Part shown: positions 8,275 to 16,954 of the stretch, one piece after another | How the letters are laid out: every line of letters begins with the position of its first letter | Numbering within the stretch: the first letter of the stretch is position 1 | DNA from: Candidatus Fraserbacteria bacterium | GTDB lineage: Bacteria; Bipolaricaulota; Bipolaricaulia; RBG-16-55-9; JAJCYT01 | NCBI GenBank assembly: GCA_029262795.1 | Contig: JAJCYT010000023.1 | Span: forward strand, 1 to 64,000 | Reading direction: 5' to 3' | DNA length: 64,000 bases | The notes under the pieces: model-generated | What the model saw: only the letters and a program-made list of their open reading frames with translations | Told to the model about the DNA's origin: nothing | Databases searched by the model: none | Position numbers and translations under genes: made by a program

Positions 8275-9098
8275 CACTTCGACAGGAATTTCAATTCAGC
8301 CAGGGCAGTTTGCAGGATTTCGTGGATTGCAAACGACGCTTTCAGTTGCGCTACATCGAGCAATTGTCTTGGCCGGCCATTGCAGCTGATCCCATTCTGG
8401 ATCATGAACGCAACATGGATTTAGGAATTCAGTTTCACCGTTTGGTGCAGCAACATCAATTGGGCATCCATGAAGAAAAACTCACTCGAATGGTCAATGA
8501 TGCTCAACTGCAAGTATGGTGGCAAAATTATTTACAGCATCAACCAAAAGATTTACCAGAACAAAGACATACGGAATTCCTTTTATCCGGCTCACTGGAG
8601 CAACGTCGCCTCATCGGAAAATATGATTTAATCGCCATTGAGCCAGGACAACGCGCCATCATTGTCGATTGGAAAACAAGCAAACACACGCCAAAGCGTC
8701 AATGGCTTCAGGATAAATTACAAACCCGTGTTTACCTTTATCTATTGACCAAAGCAGGCGCACACCTCAACAATGGAAAACCATTTGAACCTGAACAGGT
8801 TTCGATGATGTACTGGTTTGCCAATGCACCTGAAACACCTGAAATCTTTCGGTATGATGCAACTCAGTTTGCAGACGATGAAGCTTATCTCAGTGAGCTT
8901 ATCCACACGATTGATCAGCTCGATATTGACTCATTTCCACTGACCGACAACGAACGGCATTGTCGGTTCTGCACTTACCGATCCTTATGCGATCGCGGCC
9001 TTGCTGCCGGAGACTTAAATGATCTGGAAGATGATTTTTCTCAAGAAGATTTGGACATCGACTTAGACCTGGAACACATCGCAGAAATTGAATTTTAA
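8271..9098 (+). CDS. PD-(D/E)XK nuclease with Cas4/AddB-type iron-sulfur cysteines
   Basis: A 275-residue nuclease. The catalytic core reads GKYDLIAIE (first Asp) then IIVDWKTSK (the D-x-K pair) near residues 120-140, followed by LQTRVYLYL, matching the QxxxY motif of RecB-family nucleases. Four cysteines are placed as in AddB and Cas4 4Fe-4S nucleases: Cys20 in FVDCKRRF, and CRFCTYRSLC near residue 230. The ATG at 8271 overlaps the upstream TGA (ATGA) and has GGGAG eight bases upstream, which is better than an in-frame TTG at 8256. No Cas genes or repeats are nearby, so a CRISPR role is unlikely; end processing with the two helicases is the natural reading. Confidence 0.88.
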   Translation: MTLRQEFQFSQGSLQDFVDCKRRFQLRYIEQLSWPAIAADPILDHERNMDLGIQFHRLVQQHQLGIHEEKLTRMVNDAQLQVWWQNYLQHQPKDLPEQRHTEFLLSGSLEQRRLIGKYDLIAIEPGQRAIIVDWKTSKHTPKRQWLQDKLQTRVYLYLLTKAGAHLNNGKPFEPEQVSMMYWFANAPETPEIFRYDATQFADDEAYLSELIHTIDQLDIDSFPLTDNERHCRFCTYRSLCDRGLAAGDLNDLEDDFSQEDLDIDLDLEHIAEIEF

Positions 9099-11413
9099 TG
9101 AAACATTGGATCGAGCCTGACGCTGTTCATGTGCCACCCGAATTGATCAACCAAATCGGCGGTCATCCACTGGTCACCGAAACGTTGGTTCGGCGTGGCA
9201 TCACGGACCTTGACAGCGCCAAAGCATTTTTGAATCCCATCTATTACACCCCTGCTTCACCTTACGAACTCCCCAACATGGACAAGGCCGTGGAACGGTT
9301 GCTGCAAGCCATCGATCAACAGGAAACCATCTGCGTCTGGGGTGATTTCGATGTGGATGGGCAAACCTCAACCACCCTGCTTGTAGATACGCTACAAGAG
9401 TTGGGTGCAACAGTGACCTATCACATTCCCATTCGTGAAACAGAATCACACGGCATTACGATTGAAGCTTTGAAAAAAGTGCTGGAACAAAACATCCACG
9501 TGTTGCTCACCTGCGACACCGGCATCACCGAACACGAACCAATTGCCTACGCTCAAGCTCAAGGTGTGGATGTGATTGTAACAGACCATCACAGCCTGTC
9601 TGAACAGTTGCCAGAAGCGGTGGCTTTGGTCAACCCACAAATGCTTGATTCGAACCATCCATTGTTCACATTGCCAGGGGTGGGCGTGGCTTACAAATTG
9701 GCCGAGGCTTTGTATGAGCAAAAGGGAAATGCCAAAGGCGTGGAGCGTCATCTTGATTTGGTGGCACTTGGTATTGTGGCTGACATTGCCGTGCAACGTG
9801 GCGACACGCGCTATCTGTTGCAGCGTGGATTGGAAGCTTTACGGCAAACAAACCGCCTGGGACTGCGAACCATTTTCAAAAATGCCGACCTCAACTCAAA
9901 CTGGATTTCCGAAGAACACATTGGTTTTGCCATCGGCCCTCGACTCAATGCCTTGGGCAGATTGTCTGATGCCAATGCCGCTGTCGAGTTGCTGACCACC
10001 AACAGCTCTGAAAAAGCAGACCTCATTGCCACACAACTGGAAGGGCTGAACTCGCGAAGAAAGCTCATGTGTGATCAGGTGTTTCAAGCCGCCATGACCC
10101 AACTGGATCATGATCCAAGTCTATTAGACCACCCGATTCTCGTGCTGGCACAACCTGCCTGGCCCGCCGGCGTGATTGGTATCGTGGCCAGTCGTTTGGT
10201 CGATCATTTCCATCTGCCCACGATTTTGATTGCCAATCCGCCAGATCAAGCAGCCAGAGGCTCGGCCCGTTCGATTGAAGGCTGCAACATCACAGAGGTC
10301 ATTGCCACGCAATCTCATCTACTTCAAGGCTTTGGCGGACATCCATTGGCTGCCGGACTCAAGATGGACTCAGATCATATTTCAGCCTTTCGAAATGGCG
10401 TCAGCAAGGTCATGCAAAACTTCGAAGCGTTGCCTTTAGAATCACGATTGCGCATTGACGGATACCTTTCACTTGAAGATATTTCACTGGACTTGATCGA
10501 GGATCTGGAACGACTCGCGCCGTTTGGCTCAGGTAATCCCCCTCTCAACTTGGTCACACCAAACCTCAATCTGGTGAATCCGCGCACAATTGGGCGTCAC
10601 CAGGAACATCGTCAGATGATTGTTAAAAATGACGCCGATGCTGCCCAAAAAGTCATGTGGTGGCGTGGTGGTGAATGGGACTTACCCCAAGGCCGATTTG
10701 ATCTGGCCTATCGTCTACGGGCCAGCAATTTTTTAGGCAAACGCGAAGCTCAAGTGGAATGGGTCGATGCCCGCATCATCGAAGGCAGTGAAGGTGTTGA
10801 AACGTTTTTCAGCCGCATGGATGTATTGGATTATCGTCAGGATGAAAACCCAGCAAAAACATTGCAGCAGCTTCAAGAACATCAGGTATGGGCTGAAACG
10901 GACACCAACCTCGATATTTTAGGCCGCAGCCGTTATGAATTGTCTGCTGCACCCACATTGGTTATCTGGAATATCCCACCAAGCGCTGGTGTATTGGAAA
11001 GTGTATTGACCTCGGTGGTGCCAGAAAAAATTGTGCTGTTTGGCATTGACCCCAACATGGACAGCATGAAAGCACTGCTGAGCCGCTTGGCTGGATTATT
11101 AAAATTTGCACTCAGCCACCGACAGGGAGAAGTGCGCGTTTCAAGATTGGCTGGGGCCACTGCGCAAACTGAATCTGTCGTTCGGATGGGCATCACTTGG
11201 TTGGCAGCAAAGGGCATGTTCCAGATCAACCACGATGGCGACACCCTTCATATCGCCGCTGGCAGTGGAAATATTCGGGAAGATTTGCCGCAAATTGCCA
11301 AACAACTTCAAGTGTTGCTGCAAGAAACCTCTGCGTATCGAAAATATTATCTCAGTGCAGAAAAGCACCGCTTAATTGAGTTCACTGAGTCCAACGAAAC
11401 CCAATCAAACTGA
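9098..11413 (+). CDS. recJ: Single-stranded-DNA-specific exonuclease RecJ
   Basis: A 771-residue DHH-family 5'-3' exonuclease, somewhat longer than the E. coli form. The N-terminal core has GDFDVDGQTSTTLL near residue 81 and VIVTDHHSL near residue 155, the Mn-binding motifs. It continues with GVGVAYKLA and the mid-protein RLNALGRL, and then the DHHA1 domain with GSARSIEGCNI and LLQGFGGHPLAAG. A C-terminal extension of about 190 residues follows the nucleic-acid-binding OB region. The ATG shares a base with the stop of the nuclease gene. RecJ normally works in RecF-type gap repair; being the last gene of a helicase/helicase/nuclease operon suggests coupling to resection here. Confidence 0.93.
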   Translation: MKHWIEPDAVHVPPELINQIGGHPLVTETLVRRGITDLDSAKAFLNPIYYTPASPYELPNMDKAVERLLQAIDQQETICVWGDFDVDGQTSTTLLVDTLQELGATVTYHIPIRETESHGITIEALKKVLEQNIHVLLTCDTGITEHEPIAYAQAQGVDVIVTDHHSLSEQLPEAVALVNPQMLDSNHPLFTLPGVGVAYKLAEALYEQKGNAKGVERHLDLVALGIVADIAVQRGDTRYLLQRGLEALRQTNRLGLRTIFKNADLNSNWISEEHIGFAIGPRLNALGRLSDANAAVELLTTNSSEKADLIATQLEGLNSRRKLMCDQVFQAAMTQLDHDPSLLDHPILVLAQPAWPAGVIGIVASRLVDHFHLPTILIANPPDQAARGSARSIEGCNITEVIATQSHLLQGFGGHPLAAGLKMDSDHISAFRNGVSKVMQNFEALPLESRLRIDGYLSLEDISLDLIEDLERLAPFGSGNPPLNLVTPNLNLVNPRTIGRHQEHRQMIVKNDADAAQKVMWWRGGEWDLPQGRFDLAYRLRASNFLGKREAQVEWVDARIIEGSEGVETFFSRMDVLDYRQDENPAKTLQQLQEHQVWAETDTNLDILGRSRYELSAAPTLVIWNIPPSAGVLESVLTSVVPEKIVLFGIDPNMDSMKALLSRLAGLLKFALSHRQGEVRVSRLAGATAQTESVVRMGITWLAAKGMFQINHDGDTLHIAAGSGNIREDLPQIAKQLQVLLQETSAYRKYYLSAEKHRLIEFTESNETQSN

Positions 11414-11749
11414 AACTGTTTGCTCCATTTTTTCAATCAATAATTCTGGATGATGTTGCGGCACGGCCACTCGAAAGATGATGAAAGGAAACAGCGGGTT
11501 AGGCAGCCAATAGAACCAGCCAAGGTTTCGAGAAATTGTTCCATCAGGACTATGAAAATTCATCCACACATAGAGAAATTTGTAGATGCACAAACCTGGA
11601 ATGAAGTTGGCTTTAAAGCCATCTGTTTTTAAAGATTTTTTGTTGATGTAGTAATTGCCTTCAAACGGCGTGATCGTCCAACCGCTCGGCCCTTCGGCGA
11701 TGACTGTGTTGCTCGGTTGATGCGTAATGCGAATGATTGTTTTGCTCAT
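11405..11749 (-). CDS. Small DUF427-like protein
   Basis: A 114-residue soluble protein overlapping the end of recJ by nine bases on the opposite strand. The pattern of a short N-terminal strand with VIAEG, a GNYYINKKSL segment, then PGLCIYKF, a DG turn, GWFYWLPNPLFPF and RVAVPQ resembles the compact DUF427 fold, in which Cys-x-Tyr-Lys and W-x-Y-x-x-P are conserved. Function of that family is unknown. The assignment is by pattern only and should be treated as tentative. It is divergent from the DsbA-like gene at 11796. Confidence 0.55.
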   Translation of the reverse strand: MSKTIIRITHQPSNTVIAEGPSGWTITPFEGNYYINKKSLKTDGFKANFIPGLCIYKFLYVWMNFHSPDGTISRNLGWFYWLPNPLFPFIIFRVAVPQHHPELLIEKMEQTVSV

Positions 11750-11768
11750 TGGCGTTCTGCTCTAGAAT
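11742..11768 (+). promoter_or_regulatory. Candidate promoter of the DsbA-like gene
   Basis: TTGCTC (11742-11747) and TAGAAT (11763-11768) are separated by 15 bp, a short but tolerable spacing, about 28 bases before the ATG at 11796. No strong ribosome site is visible. The element lies inside the start of the divergent DUF427-like gene. Confidence 0.35.
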
Positions 11769-11795
11769 ATCGTATCCTGCGGCAAAATCAATATT

Positions 11796-12437
11796 ATGAA
11801 CAAAGAAATTCTTTATATCGCCGATCCAATGTGTTCCTGGTGCTGGGGTTTTTCGCCTGTGATCTCAAGCATTGTGGAAGATTATTCCGAACATGCCAGC
11901 CTGACTTTGGTTGTTGGCGGCCTGCGTCCAGGCAATGACCAGGTGTTGAATGATGAAGCCAAAAAAGTATTGCTGGGCCATTGGCACCAAGTCCATGATC
12001 ATACGGGTCAAACTTTTGACTTTGAGTTGAAATTCCCAACCAACTTTGTGCTGGACACCGAACCATCCTGTCGAGCTGCGGCAACCATGCAACAACTTAA
12101 TCCTGAAAAAACGCTTGACTATTTCAAAACATTGCACAAAGCGTTTTATCTGAATCATCAGGACATCACGCAACCGGATATTTTGACTCAGTTGGCAACA
12201 CCTTTTGATGTGGAAGCTGAAGCGTTTGTGACATCCCTTCAATCCGAAGAGATGCAAAAACGCACGATTGAAGATTTCCAGTTTGCTCAACGCTTGGGCG
12301 TTCAGGGATTCCCCACCGTGGTCCTTAATGATGAAGATGGCTACAAGTTGTTGTGCAATGGCTATCAACCTTACGAGCGACTCAAACCCTTCCTGCAGGC
12401 CTGGGTGGATGGAAACTTAAAAACGCAAACCTCATAA
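11796..12437 (+). CDS. DsbA-family (FrnE-like) thiol oxidoreductase
   Basis: A 213-residue thioredoxin-fold protein with a CSWC active site very near the N-terminus (ADPMCSWCWGFSP, residues 7-19) and the cis-proline loop GVQGFPTVVLN near residue 170, with a helical insertion between. This is the FrnE/2-hydroxychromene-isomerase-like branch of the DsbA family. It lacks a signal peptide, so it probably acts on cytosolic thiols rather than as a periplasmic disulfide oxidase. The gene is monocistronic, with a convergent YtoQ gene five bases after its stop. Confidence 0.87.
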   Translation: MNKEILYIADPMCSWCWGFSPVISSIVEDYSEHASLTLVVGGLRPGNDQVLNDEAKKVLLGHWHQVHDHTGQTFDFELKFPTNFVLDTEPSCRAAATMQQLNPEKTLDYFKTLHKAFYLNHQDITQPDILTQLATPFDVEAEAFVTSLQSEEMQKRTIEDFQFAQRLGVQGFPTVVLNDEDGYKLLCNGYQPYERLKPFLQAWVDGNLKTQTS

Positions 12438-12441
12438 GAAA

Positions 12442-12888
12442 TCATTTCTGTGTGCTGATGTATTTGAGCAATTCAACCACTTGGTCAGGCGTTTGCGCAA
12501 CCGCCTGGGCAGATGCATCCACTTCTTTTAAAGCATGCGTAAACTCTTCAGGGTGAAGCACAATCAATGATTTGCCTTTGCCAGCAGCATAACCGGCTTC
12601 AAAAGCGGCGTTCCATTGTCGATACTGTTCACCAAATTTAACGACCACCACATCAGCTCGATCAATCGCCGTTTTGATGCGCATGCTGTTGATCTTGGCT
12701 GCCTTGTGATCTTTCCAGAAAGATTTATCTTCACTTCCCAACACATCCACGCCCACATTGTCACTGGCGCTATGGGTCATCACCGGCTTTAAAAATTCAA
12801 TAGGAAGATTTTCTTTTTCAATGCCCTGGACAATTTCTTCACGCCAATCCGTGTGAACTTCCCCAGATAGATACACCGTAAATTTCAT
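12442..12888 (-). CDS. YtoQ family protein
   Basis: A 148-residue protein matching the small conserved YtoQ family at full length. Recognisable landmarks are the N-terminal KFTVYLSGEVHTDWR, the THSASDNVG segment, GSEDKSFWKDH, INSMRIKTAIDRADVVVVKFGEQYRQWNAAFEAGYA, and the C-terminal QTPDQVVELLKYI. The fold is related to nucleoside 2-deoxyribosyltransferase-like Rossmann proteins, with the ADVVVV and WNAAFEAG regions in the positions of nucleotide-binding loops, but no activity has been firmly established for the family as far as I know. A GAGAGG ribosome site precedes the ATG. Confidence 0.85.
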   Translation of the reverse strand: MKFTVYLSGEVHTDWREEIVQGIEKENLPIEFLKPVMTHSASDNVGVDVLGSEDKSFWKDHKAAKINSMRIKTAIDRADVVVVKFGEQYRQWNAAFEAGYAAGKGKSLIVLHPEEFTHALKEVDASAQAVAQTPDQVVELLKYISTQK

Positions 12889-13016
12889 AACAACCTCTCT
12901 TTTATTTTTCTACAGTTTAACAAAACAAGACAGGATGTGCCTTTAAGCCACTCTAAGTTGTTGGTTTAAGCACCAATATGTTAGAAAAAAGAAACTTGAC
13001 CTGAAAAGAGGCACTG

Positions 13017-13457
13017 ATGAAAACATCCCTCATGTTATTTTTGTCACTTATATTGATCATCATAAGTGGCTTCACTGTCCATGCTCAAGAAAATTCGGTC
13101 TGGGATTATTTTTGGCTGGAAACCTTAGCAGGCACTGTCGGCGCTGCGGTTGGCTTTTATGGTAGCTTTGGCTTAGAGCAGATCGGCGTTTGCAGCGATG
13201 GGCTGATGTGTGCCATGACACTCAATGCACTCACTGCCACTGTGGGCGTTGCTATAGTGGGTGGCTTGAATGACGTGGAAGGCAATTTATGGCTGGCACC
13301 TGTTGGAGGAATTTTGGGCAGCTTTCTGGGAGGGATTGTGGATCTTATCATTGCCTCCAGTACCAAACAGAACGCTTACTATACCATTCATTCTATAACT
13401 GGTCTTTTCAGTGCAGTTGGCTATAACTTAGGGGCAAAACTGAAAAGCAACCTGTAA
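13017..13457 (+). CDS. Exported or membrane glycine-rich hypothetical protein
   Basis: A 146-residue protein that I do not recognise. Residues 1-23 form a clear signal peptide (MKTSLMLFLSLILIIISG then FTVHAQ). The rest is hydrophobic and glycine-rich, with GTVGAAVGFYGSFG, VGVAIVGGLND and GGILGSFLGGIVDLI, suggesting three or four small-residue membrane helices like glycine-zipper proteins. Two cysteines flank a GLM turn. It converges on the gene at 13540 with a shared terminator between. No function can be proposed. Confidence 0.6.
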   Translation: MKTSLMLFLSLILIIISGFTVHAQENSVWDYFWLETLAGTVGAAVGFYGSFGLEQIGVCSDGLMCAMTLNALTATVGVAIVGGLNDVEGNLWLAPVGGILGSFLGGIVDLIIASSTKQNAYYTIHSITGLFSAVGYNLGAKLKSNL

Positions 13458-13487
13458 ATTTCACTCGGAATTTTTCTATAAAAAAAG

Positions 13488-13517
13488 AAAACCCCCAGGC
13501 AGATGCCCAGGGGTTTT
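13488..13517. terminator. Bidirectional terminator between convergent genes
   Basis: AAAACCCC on the left pairs with GGGGTTTT on the right, the stem continuing as AGGC/GCCC with a mismatch, around a short AGAT loop. The A and T tracts on either side serve both the gene ending at 13457 (+) and the gene ending at 13540 (-). Confidence 0.75.
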
Positions 13518-13539
13518 CGACAAACTCAAGTTGGAAACT

Positions 13540-14955
13540 TTAGAACGTAATACCAATATTAAAATCAACTTCCCCCAAACCAGATTGAGAGAACAAAGCA
13601 TTTGAAGATAAGACAAACCCATTGCCATAATCCACGTTCAGGGCAAAGTTGGTGCCCGTCCAGTCGAGGTTACCACTGCCATCCCCTGTAAAGGTGGTTA
13701 AGGTATCCAGGCTCAAGATGCCGCGAGAAATCCCCAAGGCGAAAGAAACCAAGGTAAATCCACCGCCAGTGCCTGTTTCCAAAATAATGGTCAGGTCTGC
13801 TGGATTCTGGTTTGGATTCAAGACCAGGCCGAGTGTGGCGCGGGTTGCATCAGCGCGCAAGTCACCCGTGAGGTCAATTAATGACAAGGTTAAATTACCC
13901 GAAGACACAGAAGCAGTGATCGAACTCAATTCCAATTGTGTGATGTTCATAGACATCAATTGGACCTGAACGTCAGCCAAATCCACAACTGTAAAGCTGG
14001 CTTCAATCACGCTTGAAATGGGCTTCAATGGCACAAAATCGGTGTGGATGTCTATGGCAATCCCACCCAACTCAATACCTTCGATCCACAGTTGTTCAAG
14101 TTCGAACAATATTGGGGTTTTTGCGCCACCTTCAAGTGGGGTACTGCCGTTACCAAAGCCAGCGGTACAAGCTTTGTTCACTTCCCAATCGAAGTTTCGT
14201 TTCTTAATGAAATTACGGCCACTTGCACAAAATGCAGTCAGTCCCGTCACCGTGATACCAGATACGGTTTGACCACTGATGCTGATCACGTCCCCAAAAC
14301 CAAAGGTTGGGGTTTGGTCATCAACCAAGCTGTTGACTTCGGACAGATCGTAAAGAACAGTCCCGTCAAAGTGATCGTGCTCATGTGTGCCGCCGCCACC
14401 CGTACCCTGAATGTCAGGAAAGTCCACATCTTCAAAAATGGCCAGATTATTGACGGTAATCCCAGCAATATTCAATTCAAGGCCAATGCGTTTTTTCACA
14501 AAGCCCACTTCGGCATCTTGAATGCCATCGCCGTTGCCATCACCAATGGCGATAACATTATTGCCCGGACATTGTCCGGCCAAAGTGCCAGTCGCAGTGT
14601 CATTGGAGTTTGAAACGCCTCCGCCGGTAAACAACTCACACCCGAATGGCTCTGCAAAGACAAATTGATCGTTGACTTGCAGCGCGCCCAAACTGGTATT
14701 GAGATTGATAATGGCAAACTCAATGCCGGTGGTCCCAAACCCAATATCAAACCCCAGCGTTAAACCACTGATGGTGATATTGACCTGAAGGTTGGCCTGT
14801 ATATCAAAGAAAAATTGGACAGCTTCGGTTTGACTGCCCATTGGCAAAGCCAGAATGTGTAGATCAAAACTGCCTGTAACATCTGCTTGTGCCGTGGTTG
14901 CTAGCCCTATCACGAATATTAAGGCTAGGGATGCCGAGAGAAATTTTCTAGACAA
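13540..14955 (-). CDS. Exported beta-rich surface protein of unknown function
   Basis: A 471-residue protein with an N-terminal signal peptide (SRKFLSASLALIFVIGLATT, then AQA). A TTG start at 14955 is supported by AAGGAGG six bases upstream. The mature chain is low in charge and rich in alternating strands such as QVNITISGLTLGFDIGFG and NLDWTGTNFALNVDYGNG, with several G/T/D turns and a calcium-loop-like GDGNGDGIQDAE near residue 150. It may be a beta-solenoid or an outer-membrane barrel; the last residue is Phe, as in many barrel proteins. I recognise no family. It is probably cotranscribed with the small membrane protein gene at 15057. Confidence 0.65.
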   Translation of the reverse strand: MSRKFLSASLALIFVIGLATTAQADVTGSFDLHILALPMGSQTEAVQFFFDIQANLQVNITISGLTLGFDIGFGTTGIEFAIINLNTSLGALQVNDQFVFAEPFGCELFTGGGVSNSNDTATGTLAGQCPGNNVIAIGDGNGDGIQDAEVGFVKKRIGLELNIAGITVNNLAIFEDVDFPDIQGTGGGGTHEHDHFDGTVLYDLSEVNSLVDDQTPTFGFGDVISISGQTVSGITVTGLTAFCASGRNFIKKRNFDWEVNKACTAGFGNGSTPLEGGAKTPILFELEQLWIEGIELGGIAIDIHTDFVPLKPISSVIEASFTVVDLADVQVQLMSMNITQLELSSITASVSSGNLTLSLIDLTGDLRADATRATLGLVLNPNQNPADLTIILETGTGGGFTLVSFALGISRGILSLDTLTTFTGDGSGNLDWTGTNFALNVDYGNGFVLSSNALFSQSGLGEVDFNIGITF

Positions 14956-15056
14956 GTGATCCCTCCTTAAAAGTATTTAAACTCTCTGTTGACTTTTTTG
15001 ACTAAAATCGTATTAAAACAAAAAATGAAGCAACAAGATGATCAACACCTTGCCAT

Positions 15057-15368
15057 TCATTCCTTCAGCAATAAAACCAGGCCAAAGACAAACACCAACA
15101 CCAACAATGCTGCCGAGAGCAAAATAGTGTTGTTGTCCAACTCCCCCTGATCATCCTCTGCTGCGAGCGGACCTTGCAGCAAGAAGGAGGCAATATTTAA
15201 CACCCCCTGATTCGGTAAGTTAGAGGGCTGTGAAGCGCCAGTCAGGTTCTGCACACTCAAACCTGCATTCGGGGACAAGCCAGATGGCAAAGCCACATCC
15301 GCATTTACAGTGGATACGCTAAAGACCACAATGGATAGAACAAACCCAATCACCATAACCAGTTTCAT
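15057..15368 (-). CDS. Small exported protein with C-terminal membrane anchor
   Basis: A 103-residue protein with a signal peptide (KLVMVIGFVLSIVVFSVS, then TVNA), a short proline/asparagine-rich middle, and one C-terminal membrane helix (LLSAALLVLVFVFGLVLLL) followed only by Lys-Glu. AAAGGAG sits seven bases before the ATG. The topology places about 55 residues outside the cytoplasmic membrane. Family unknown. It precedes the 471-residue surface protein on the same strand by about 100 bp, so the two may form one unit; the anchor resembles sorting tails in which a short hydrophobic helix ends a secreted protein. Confidence 0.6.
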   Translation of the reverse strand: MKLVMVIGFVLSIVVFSVSTVNADVALPSGLSPNAGLSVQNLTGASQPSNLPNQGVLNIASFLLQGPLAAEDDQGELDNNTILLSAALLVLVFVFGLVLLLKE

Positions 15369-15576
15369 TCAGCCACTCCTTTCCCGCACAACACAAAGTG
15401 TGTGCTGATGTTGAATTATACTTGCCAACCTGCCTGCATTCGCTGACAAAGGTGCCCTAAAAATATGCTCGCATCTGACCCTTTGTAAAGTGACGGCGTA
15501 TGTCCCGAATCATTGCAAACCGACTCGCCAGTCTGTAAAAAGGAGATGTAATTATTTGGCAATAAAGTTGGTTTGA

Positions 15577-16950
15577 ATGTTGAAAACCCTCCATACAGCA
15601 ACAGGCACTCCAGCCACCAAACCTGCCTTGGTCGTTGCCTATGTTCAAACTGTGCCTGAAATTGATTTATTATCCTGGCTCAATGCCATCTCAGACACTT
15701 CTCGTATTTATCTGGAAAATGAGCATCAGCACTTGGCCGTGGCGGCCTGTGGGAGCGTGCAAAGCATCAGTGCCACTGGCACGCAGCGCTTTGAACACAT
15801 TCAACAGCAGTTAGACATATTTTCACCGCAAGTTTTCAGCAACGAAACCGTGCCTGCGGAAGCTGAACCGCGTTGGTTTGGCGGCTTTTCATTCCGTTCC
15901 AATCACGAATCAGAAAACATCTGGTCGAACTTTCCGGCAGCGCATTTTCTGCTCCCTCAAATTCAGTTGACCAAAGCAGATGGAAAGCTCTGGCTAACAT
16001 TGAATGATCAATTACAATCCAACGAATCGATTGAAGATGCACAAGAACGCCTACAAGCCAAAGCCGCCGAGCTGATTGAATCAGGTCTTTCAACAACCTC
16101 CGTTAAACACAACAACATTGACGTTGTTCGCAGAGATGCGCTCATGGACGCACCCACCTGGCAACGGTTGATCGATCAAACCACTCAAAAGATTGTTCAG
16201 GGTGACTTGGAAAAAGTGGTGCTGGCCCAGGCTTTGCAAGTTCAATCCACCTCAGATATCAATGTGATTGAAGTGCTGCAACAATTAAAACAAACCTATA
16301 CAAACTGTTATTGCTTCCTGTTTGAACCTCAACCAGGGCAGGCATTTTTTGGCGCCACCCCAGAGCTGTTGGCTAAAGTGGATGACGACACAGTGGAAAC
16401 CATGGCCATGGCCAGTTCGATTGGTCGTGGAAAAACTGAAGCTGAAGATCAATTGCTGGCTGAAAAATTACTGGCAAGTGCCAAAGAACAGCACGAACAC
16501 CAAGTGGTGATTGAAGCAATTCAGAGAAAACTCGAACCATTAACCACCCAACTCAACATTCCCGATCAACCAGAGATCGCAAAGTTCAGTAACATTCAAC
16601 ATTTAAAAACCAACATTCGAGGCAAACTGACTCATGCCAGCAGCATCCTTTCTGTGTTATCAGCCCTGCACCCCACGCCCGCTATGGGCGGTGCACCGAG
16701 GCAGGCTGCACTGGAATGGATCGAAACGTCTGAACCTTTTCCAAGAGGCTGGTATGCCTCACCCGTCGGCTGGCTGGATGCCCAGGGCAACGGCATGTTT
16801 GTGGTCGCCATTCGTTCGGCTGTGACCAATGGCAAGGAAACGCAACTGTTTGCCGGTGCAGGCATTGTGGCTGATTCTGAACCTGAACGAGAATGGGCCG
16901 AGATCCAACTGAAATTCCGACCGATTCTGGAGGCTTTGGGGCAATCCTAA
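15577..16950 (+). CDS. menF: Isochorismate synthase (menaquinone pathway)
   Basis: A 457-residue chorismate-utilising enzyme converting chorismate to isochorismate, the first committed step of menaquinone synthesis. The C-terminal catalytic domain shows KVVLAQALQV, CFLFEPQPGQAFFGATPELL, SSIGRGKTEAEDQLLAEKLLAS, EHQVVIEAI, and PAMGGAPRQAALEWI followed by RGWYASPVGWLD, all typical of the MenF/EntC/DhbC family. Position directly before menD identifies it as MenF rather than a siderophore enzyme. The N-terminal 170 residues are variable, as usual. The ATG at 15577 has no strong ribosome site. MenD starts four bases after its stop. Confidence 0.93.
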   Translation: MLKTLHTATGTPATKPALVVAYVQTVPEIDLLSWLNAISDTSRIYLENEHQHLAVAACGSVQSISATGTQRFEHIQQQLDIFSPQVFSNETVPAEAEPRWFGGFSFRSNHESENIWSNFPAAHFLLPQIQLTKADGKLWLTLNDQLQSNESIEDAQERLQAKAAELIESGLSTTSVKHNNIDVVRRDALMDAPTWQRLIDQTTQKIVQGDLEKVVLAQALQVQSTSDINVIEVLQQLKQTYTNCYCFLFEPQPGQAFFGATPELLAKVDDDTVETMAMASSIGRGKTEAEDQLLAEKLLASAKEQHEHQVVIEAIQRKLEPLTTQLNIPDQPEIAKFSNIQHLKTNIRGKLTHASSILSVLSALHPTPAMGGAPRQAALEWIETSEPFPRGWYASPVGWLDAQGNGMFVVAIRSAVTNGKETQLFAGAGIVADSEPEREWAEIQLKFRPILEALGQS

Positions 16951-16954
16951 TGCC

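Noticed and set aside
8271-9098. Fe-S nuclease as a CRISPR Cas4
   Set aside because: No repeats or other cas genes are in the window and it is embedded between a helicase and RecJ.
14044-14613. 189-codon frame opposite the 471-residue surface protein
   Set aside because: Antisense shadow; the minus-strand gene has a strong ribosome site and a signal peptide.
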